Source: Metaphire vulgaris
Taxonomy: Eukaryota > Annelida > Clitellata > Crassiclitellata > Megascolecidae
Assembly (NCBI GenBank): GCA_018105865.1
Contig: CM030868.1
Coordinates: forward strand, 7,172,311 to 7,236,310
Direction: 5' to 3'
DNA: 64,000 nucleotides
In this document: piece after piece, positions 58,601-64,000 of the stretch
Numbering within the stretch: position 1 is the stretch's first letter
How the letters are laid out: each line of letters opens with the position of its first letter
Notes under the pieces: generated by a model
Told to the model about the DNA's origin: nothing
Databases searched by the model: none
Seen by the model: the letters and a program-made list of their open reading frames with translations, nothing else
Translations under genes and position numbers: made by a program

Positions 58601-59225
58601 ACTTTCAACCCCATTATTATTATTTAATTCATTGGCATTGCTGACTATTACTGAACATCTTACTTTTATTAACATTTACTTTCAATTCTTTAGATTCCAG
58701 TTGTTTTTCCACTTTATCGCCCTTGGTATCATTTAGTTCTCAGTCTTAAACTGCAATTCCTAATTTCCTATAGTACTGGCAGTTCCTTAGAGGAATAAAG
58801 TATTTATTTACTGAACATGTTCACCATGATAATGAACATGAAGAAACTTAAAACAGAACCTGGTTTAAACATACCAGGATCCTGAATAGTTGCATAGGCC
58901 ATTTTATGTTCTTATGGCATTCTATACACCATTATGCATTGTCAATGTTATCTCTGCAAATGCCATCATAGAACTCTATAAAACATAGAACTTGTAAAAA
59001 GTATTTTGGTAGAGTCCAAAGAGATCTTTGGACTCTACCAAAATACCTTCTACAAGTCCTGAAAATGCACACTATATGCCATTTTTAGTACTTGTGTGTT
59101 GTAAATATTGTATGTGGCTAACCAGAGTTAAATTAATACAGTATATACACTGCAGATTGCATATTGCATTACTTTTTACACAGGTGGCTGCATGTTTGGT
59201 TGGTTGCAACTGTTGCTGCAGATAG
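51458..59225 (+). CDS. Giant Cys/Pro-repeat protein with scramblase-like Cys-rich C-terminal part
   Basis: Five exons are proposed: 51458-54344, 56179-56287, 56522-56594, 58017-58211 and 59184-59225 (stop TAG), about 1101 residues. Phases agree at every junction (1, 2, 0, 0). The start is the ATG 14 bp after an acceptor (TTTGTTACAG), so a 5' UTR exon is likely. The N-terminus (MCSQNNEECCPPMTCGEDSC) and the end of exon 1 (NPCRPVCKVITTDPCNPCKL) are non-repetitive but still Cys-rich, which identifies the coding strand. Between them is an array of CCPPP, CPPP and CCPPPCKP units. The downstream exons encode KGSAYLFNQLCCDLWKSACC, SCIRILEVNPCGKYIKLANT, CGSCPMCVFKFPPKVCVAAQ and GQVAACLVGCNCCCR. By eye these follow the order of the phospholipid scramblase core: Tyr-Phe region with CC pairs, RIIDN..G..V..L, CxxCxxC, xxPP, D-V, then V-V-G. 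The normal scramblase C-terminal helix is missing. Alternatives: a sperm or structural Cys-rich protein. Exons 2-5 are predictions. Confidence 0.6.
51545..54215. repeat. Coding minisatellite of Cys/Pro codons
   Basis: The 5' half mixes 12-nt (CPPP), 15-nt (CCPPP) and 24-nt (CCPPPCKP) units irregularly. From about 53230 on it is more regular, with a 39-nt higher-order unit (CCPPPCCPPPCKP). No stop codon occurs in any of the six frames across the array. Five small deletions (about 53215, 53708, 53745, 53985 and 54017) break the frame and restore it. Confidence 0.95.
54523..54806 (-). mobile_element. tRNA-derived SINE, minus strand
   Basis: On the minus strand the head GGGGCGGGAAGATAGATGAG, a B-box GGGTTCAATCCC and closing GAGCCCC form a tRNA-like start. 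CTAAGGTCGACTCAGCC follows, as in the relic at 13367. CTTTCATACTAA is directly repeated on both sides (54511-54522 and 54807-54818). It lies in intron 1 of the Cys/Pro gene. The DNA just left (54472-54510) looks like a hAT-type end. Confidence 0.75.
54820..55480. other. Intron 1 sequence of the Cys/Pro gene
   Basis: AT-rich, with no exon or bounded repeat recognised. The 55240-55470 part has a SINE/LINE-like look but no diagnostic motif. Confidence 0.3.
55481..55689 (+). mobile_element. Fragment of the CR1/L2-type LINE plus (ATA)n
   Basis: 55481-55625 matches 47821-47985 of the LINE (DWRDALVTPLF then a decayed SLTSV...KILKE segment). It stops at an (AAT)n microsatellite (55638-55689). Confidence 0.7.
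56839..57664. repeat. Direct repeats of about 155 bp flanking a LINE relic
   Basis: 56839-56996 and 57510-57664 are roughly 93% alike (shared CTATGCCGTGGCATAGAATT-type start and AAAGTGTTTGGACAACA end). Between them, 57505-57190 on the minus strand encodes a LINE RT C-terminal relic (LCLNGQAPQHLSELLHPLSS). All lie in the intron between exons 3 and 4 of the Cys/Pro gene. Confidence 0.7.
58217..58485 (+). mobile_element. LINE 3'-end relic
   Basis: Encodes LWNSLPQHVCIANSIQIF and FRTRLKTHILTWLI, the same family as positions 1-160. It begins a few bases after the exon 4 donor of the Cys/Pro gene. Its tail has GTGCTATAGAAG. Confidence 0.65.
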
Positions 59226-60740
59226 CGTGCCTGCTCTATGGTAGGCATCCTTTAATCTAACTTTGAAACAGCTTTGGATTTAATTTTGAAGTAGAATCTG
59301 TAAACGACAAATTTTTACATAAGCCGAATAACAGTAGAATAACTGTTGCATCTAACCTTTTGACAAACTAATTTAGATTACCGGTAGCAGTTACAAACTT
59401 CCCACATGCCAAATTTCAAGACAAGTTCACACAAGGCAAAAATGACAGATGCTATGCAACTGTAAATTTAAATAGAAGGTTCAAAATTTGCTGTTTATTA
59501 TAATTGTGACTGGTGCTCGATTCCTATAATAAGTTAAACAGATCTGCGCAGTCAGTATCAGTCGAAGTCAAATTGACGATCAGTTAAAGGAATAGAAGCC
59601 CATCCAATATAGTTTTAAAGTTTAAATGTCAACTCCACATCCTTAGGTTTATTCAACTGAATCGATATACCAAAACCAGCTCTATTTTTATCCACAACTC
59701 CCTTAATCTAGTGGACATATCACACGAAATGTGCTTAAAATAATTCCAAAAAATGAAAGCTATTTGTATAAGCATTTGATTTATTATTTTATAGATAAAC
59801 CATCGAGTGGCATCACTAGGAAATTCTGTCGCTGAAGTTCTCACAGTAAAATATTGTTATTGTATTCAGATTCTATAGAATTATTGCTAAAGGAAATATA
59901 TAATTACAAATAAGAACTTCGCTTATAAAAATGAATTGATCGCAACAAATGACTGTTATCACCAACAGTGCTTCCATCACTGGCAATCAAAATACTGAAA
60001 ATACCTTTCAACTTCATTTGTCATTAAATCGCAAATATCTGATTGTATTTTCAGTATCATCAAAGTTTCTTTACTGTAAACTTTTATGCAAAGTGTGCTT
60101 AAGTATTTGTGCAATTAAAATTCACTCCTTTGTTTGAGATTTTTAATTTAAAAATAGATTTGGCAGATTTAAAGATCATGACCCTGTACTATAATCATTT
60201 TGCAATCAAAACCTGGATATCAATAAACAACACATTATTCAAGAAAACAATGTATAAAGGGTAAAATTAATTAAAGAAGTAAATCATCAAAATTACACAA
60301 GATAAGAAAACAAAATATTAAATTTGCTTTAACTCATTGACACATTGGGCAAGGGACCATCCACATGCATTGAGAGGGTAATTGGATTTAGAAGATTTTG
60401 CATACAGGGAGGGAGGGTCTCGGCTGAATGCATATGTATGCACAAATTTATACAAAGCAATTAAAAACATAACTGCCCACACAGAAGACTGGTTGAAATC
60501 ACACACATTGAATTTGAACATAATTACTTTCTCACGGTCAGGCAATGGGTCACAAGATTTGTTCACATGCTTTGCACTCATTAAAACATTTCTTGCTTCT
60601 TTTAGCTGTGACTATGGCTAAAAATTAATTTTTTAAACAGGGGGGCTGGAAGCTAATTTGTACGTATGTATAGGGAAGGGTACAAAAAATGTACGGGTTG
60701 CAACAGAGGGAGGGAGCCTGAAAATATGATTTTGCATACA
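59226..60740. other. Intergenic stretch
   Basis: AT-rich sequence between two convergent genes (Cys/Pro gene on plus, presenilin on minus). It likely contains the 3' UTR of the Cys/Pro gene. A perfect GGACTCTACCAAAAT inverted repeat lies just upstream at about 59006-59043. No exon recognised. Confidence 0.4.
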
Positions 60741-61140
60741 TAATGTATGGATGGCCCCAATCCAGTTCTGCCAGTGTTACTGTCTTCACCAGTGCTACTG
60801 CACAGTGTTCTGACAGTGCTACTATATTTTTCTCCACTTCTTCTGAAGGTAGACCAATTTGTTCCAAGTCATTTTTGAGGGGTTGGATCCATTTTAGCCT
60901 TGGTCTTTCTGCTGGTTTTTCTCCTGTTTCTTGGGATCCAGTTTGGTGCCTGTCTGGCGATCCGGTCCTCCTCCATTCTCTACTTGTCCATACCATGTTA
61001 CTCTCCTGTGTCTAATTATTGTTTCTAGTGTTTCCAGTCCTGTTCATTTTCTTACTGTATTTCTTTGTTTGTTAGTTTCTCTCTCCAGAAGACACCCAGC
61101 ATTTTCTTTGCCATTTGTGTTGAACTCTTTCTAGCCTTTC
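60740..61140 (-). mobile_element. LINE 3'-end relic
   Basis: On the minus strand it encodes ERPRLKWIQPLKNDLEQIGL, matching the R(P/R)RxRWxDxxxxDL segment near the end of RTE- or Ingi-like LINE proteins, followed by LAELDWGHP. Frames are degraded. Confidence 0.55.
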
Positions 61141-61358
61141 CAAGTCTGATTTAGTCACTGTCCATGTATCGGATGCAAATAGCAGGGTAGAAAAGACCAG
61201 AGATTTTGTATAGCTTTCATTACTTAACTTAAATACTCTTTTTACACGGTTTTACAAACTGATGCTATATAAGGCAACATCACAGGTATTCATGAAACAA
61301 ACTCCAATTTACTGTTCAAACAGTTCTTTGATTTCCTATGAAATTCTCATGTCTTATG

Positions 61359-63984
61359 CTAAATGTAGACTTGATTTGAAGAGCACTGGTCCATAAATGG
61401 ACGGACCAGCTGGCTAGTGGCAAAATAAAACACCAGCCCAAATGTTATTGAGATTGGTAGTGCAGGAAGTGCCTTACGGAATATTGCCAAAAGCAGCAAA
61501 GTGAAACAGAGACCCTAAAACAAAAAGTAAATGACAGAGTTAATATCGGGTTCATATATTCTAACATTCTTACCAGGAACTTTTTACTCCAAGATTGAAC
61601 AAGCTAGTAATCATTCATTCAAATCTGAAATTGCAAAATGTGAATCACTGGTACCCTAATAATATCTGCTGAACCCATAATAAAGTAATCTAACCAAAAC
61701 AACAACTACAGACATATGGCCATATGGATCAAGGAGCATGACATGCTGCCAGTTTCAGTGATGATAATAATAAAAGCTGTCTTCATAATGAGGTTCAGAT
61801 CTTGTGCATTTTTCACAAATACAGAGTTGTAAGTTAAGCCATCAGAGTCAGCTGGTCAAGAATCCCACTTAAATCATTATGGCTAAAAATCAAGATGAAA
61901 AGATGGAATGGTTCTATGCACCGAGAGAAAACAAGAAATTTAAAGCCAAGTTGTAAACATAACCTCTAATGCAGTGCTTCCCAACCCGTGTGACGCGGCG
62001 CACAACTGTGCCACAGCAACGGGAATAAGTGTGCCGGGGCAAATTTGGGAAAACAGTAAAATAATAATGGCGCTGTATTAATTATTGATTATAAGTTGAA
62101 TTATATCTCTCCAATGAAGTTAAGCATGGCATAGTGATACAGATTGCAAATAAAAATAAGTACTTATGAAGAATGGTAGTCAATATTATACTGTATACTA
62201 GACTAGAGTATAATATACAGTATTAGTAGGTCTATACGTGGGTGCGCAGGTGGAACAGTGGTTAGCGCACTGGTCTGCCAATCCCGAGGTCCGTGGTTCA
62301 ACTCCCGGCCGCGGCAGAAACTTTTCGGTTGTTTCTGCCCCAAGCGCCCCCAGTCGACTCAGCTGTGAACGAGTACATTGGGTGTTAACTCGGTGGAAGG
62401 AAAGGCAGCGAGGGAAAGGCTGGCAATCCGCCCTCATTCAGCCATTGCCGTATATAACTGAAGGTGCTAACCCTTCGGTTCCCGACGGGCCCACGATGGC
62501 CTATGGGTTGTACCTTTACCTACCTACCTATTAGTAGGTCTATACAAATGCATGCATTTCAGCTGCAGTGTGCCATTGACTGTATGTTTCTTGGATAGTG
62601 TGCCGTGGCTGGAAACAGTTTGGGAAGCACTGCTCTAATGAGATTGGCAAATAAAATGTTACTCGTATGGAAAAAGTTAACAAATATAAAACAACTTACA
62701 ATCAGAATGGCCACAAAGCAAGCGATTGTTGTGTTCCAGTCACCACTTGTAGAAGCTTTACCAACCAGAACACTGTAGAATATAAAGTCACCTAATCCTA
62801 GCTTTACTCCACCTGCAAATGACACATAAAATAATAATTGTTTCTTGTAAAAGTCAATATGCTAGATCTACCTGTTATAACGTTTTAGAAACTAATTTCA
62901 TCTTTACAGATTATGAGCCCAGGAGTTTAGATGAAGCATTTTTATTAAATAAAATACCAGTAAGACAAGTACAAATATTAAATGTTAAGAACAAAATTAA
63001 CATATTAAAAATGCTTTGAGGAAGTTCTGTATGGAAGTGGTTTATATAATAGTGTATATCAGGGGTGGCCAAACCTACAGAAGGTGTGAGCCAGAAATGA
63101 CAATTTTCAAAAGCTTGGGAGCCACATTGCCATAATTAGACATGAAAACGAGGAAGTGTGATCCAATCCTTTGCAAAATTTCATTAAATCTCTGCTGACA
63201 TTTTTACGGGACTATGATAAAATTAAAAGAGAGATTACCTGGAGTTAAAATAGGAGGACATGAAATAAACAACATAACCGGGGATATTTGTACCCCTTGG
63301 GGGTACTTGAAGAATGTTGTGGGGGTACGCAGAATGATCAGAAAATGAAATCTGTTGTAAAGAACTTTTACTACAGTTTGCTCTGTACATTGTACAAACA
63401 CTGTAGACATTTTTGTACCAAATTAGAAATTCTAAAGAAAATCCCATTTTCTGCCTTGTGCACAATCTGTGGCGGATTTTTGTTGCAGTCTGTAATTGTT
63501 TTCAATATTTTGCAAGGAATAAAATTTTGCCTCAGGATATGGTTTGCTGGTAGGGGTTACTTCACTCTCTTATACTTGTTTCAGAGGTACGTAGTCATTA
63601 AAAGGTTAAGAACCACTGATGTATAATGATCATGTAAATATAGAAATGAATGGATGGGTTGCCTTTTGCCTGCTTCATCAGAATTTAGTTAGAAATTTTA
63701 TAATTAGTTGTTTAAAGAGTTCTTCATATTACGTTCTTCAGCTTCCTCATTTGATGATGCTGTGGTGACGTTTACTGGTGATGTCCTGTCAGAATTCAGG
63801 GCTGCCACAGCCTGACGTGCATCCCGTGATTGTGTGCTAGCGCTGCGCTGTATGCCACCACCCGGACAAAATTCCACTTGGCCAGCATCATTTTCGTTTG
63901 ACCACGATTGTAATGCCCCTCCATTGTTGCATTCTTCTTCCTCATCATTGTCACTGTTAACTTGATTTTCTGCAGCTTTTGCTG
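61359..63984 (-). CDS. PSEN1: Presenilin, C-terminal exons (5' part outside the window)
   Basis: Three coding exons on the minus strand: 63984 (or 63981)-63733, 62812-62700 and 61514-61359, with phases that agree. The first encodes the acidic hydrophilic loop ([14 protein letters not shown] ... SNEEAEE). It joins through a split Arg codon to the second, [20 protein letters not shown], where the GxGD motif holds the second catalytic aspartate (codon 62789-62787). The third begins [20 protein letters not shown], containing the PAL motif, and ends [13 protein letters not shown] then TAG. Presenilin is the aspartyl protease subunit of gamma-secretase, cleaving Notch and APP-type substrates within the membrane. 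The first acceptor visible is a tandem TAGCAG. The C-terminal residues differ from the vertebrate FHQFYI end. The symbol stands for the family; PSEN1 versus PSEN2 is a vertebrate distinction. Confidence 0.95.
61972..62632. mobile_element. hAT-type element hosting a SINE
   Basis: Inverted ends CAGTGCTTCCCAAACC-like, with perfect CTCTAATG duplications (61964-61971 and 62633-62640). It contains GTGTGCCG blocks. Without the SINE it is about 350 bp. Located in the last presenilin intron. Confidence 0.85.
62238..62528 (+). mobile_element. tRNA-derived SINE with perfect 17-bp duplication
   Basis: 291 bp flanked by TATTAGTAGGTCTATAC at 62221-62237 and 62529-62545. The head has an A-box (TGGAACAGTGGTTAGCGC) and a perfect B-box (GGTTCAACTCC). 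CAGTCGACTCAGCT follows, similar to the SINE at 54523. It ends in (TACC)n. Likely young. Confidence 0.9.
63060..63618. mobile_element. hAT-type ends, possibly one old element
   Basis: Left CAGGGGTGGCCAAACCTACA and right (inward) CAGTGGTTCTTAACCTTTTA are both hAT-like but of different families. The flanks (GTGTATAT and ATGTATAA) match only partly. Probably two nested remnants, in the presenilin intron. Confidence 0.45.
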
Positions 63985-64000
63985 CTAATTAAGGAAAAGA

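Noticed and set aside
62238..62320. tRNA gene
   Set aside because: It has A and B boxes, but the acceptor stem does not close. The unit extends 291 bp with a (TACC)n tail and a 17-bp duplication, so it is a SINE. The heads at 10593, 13367 and 54806 were rejected for similar reasons.

Overview
This is an intron-rich, AT-rich animal nuclear sequence. Long introns with GT..AG splice sites, several non-LTR retrotransposon families, tRNA- and 5S-derived SINEs, many small hAT-type elements with 8-bp target duplications, and one U1A/U2B''-type gene point to an invertebrate metazoan, probably marine. The species cannot be named from the sequence alone. Nothing bacterial, organellar or viral was recognised. 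Most coding exons are short and were found by translating between splice sites. Plus strand, left to right: GPN2 GTPase (3061-5442, 4 exons); a complete D-serine dehydratase-like gene (11315-21956, 8 exons, with a possible leader exon at 9090-9146); a complete snf/SNRPB2-type U1/U2 snRNP protein (24458-30086, 6 exons); and a SOCS6-like gene (GC-rich last coding exon 31476-32705, true start not found). Minus strand: the last three coding exons of presenilin lie at 63984-61359, and its 5' exons are beyond the right edge. An unrecognised minus-strand exon (27328-27009) is nested in an snf intron. The most unusual locus is 51458-59225. One exon of about 2.9 kb encodes an array of Cys/Pro units (CCPPP, CPPP, CCPPPCKP), followed by four small Cys-rich exons whose splice phases agree. 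The encoded C-terminal part resembles, by eye, the Cys-rich core of phospholipid scramblases. All six frames are open through the array, and five small deletions in its 3' half move the reading frame out and back with a net loss of 15 nt. The rest is mostly transposon-derived: a foldback-like element with a 9-bp target duplication (732-2093); a nearly complete two-ORF LINE on the minus strand (36624-40696); a CR1/L2-type LINE (46200-49345) inserted in a hAT-type element; a SINE with a perfect 17-bp duplication inserted in another hAT-type element (61972-62632); 5S rRNA-derived SINE copies, one folded into a perfect 44-bp palindrome; and many LINE 3'-end relics. The genes appear to be unrelated housekeeping and signalling genes (GTPase, amino-acid metabolism, splicing, cytokine-signalling adaptor, gamma-secretase). 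I see no sign that they work as a single system.
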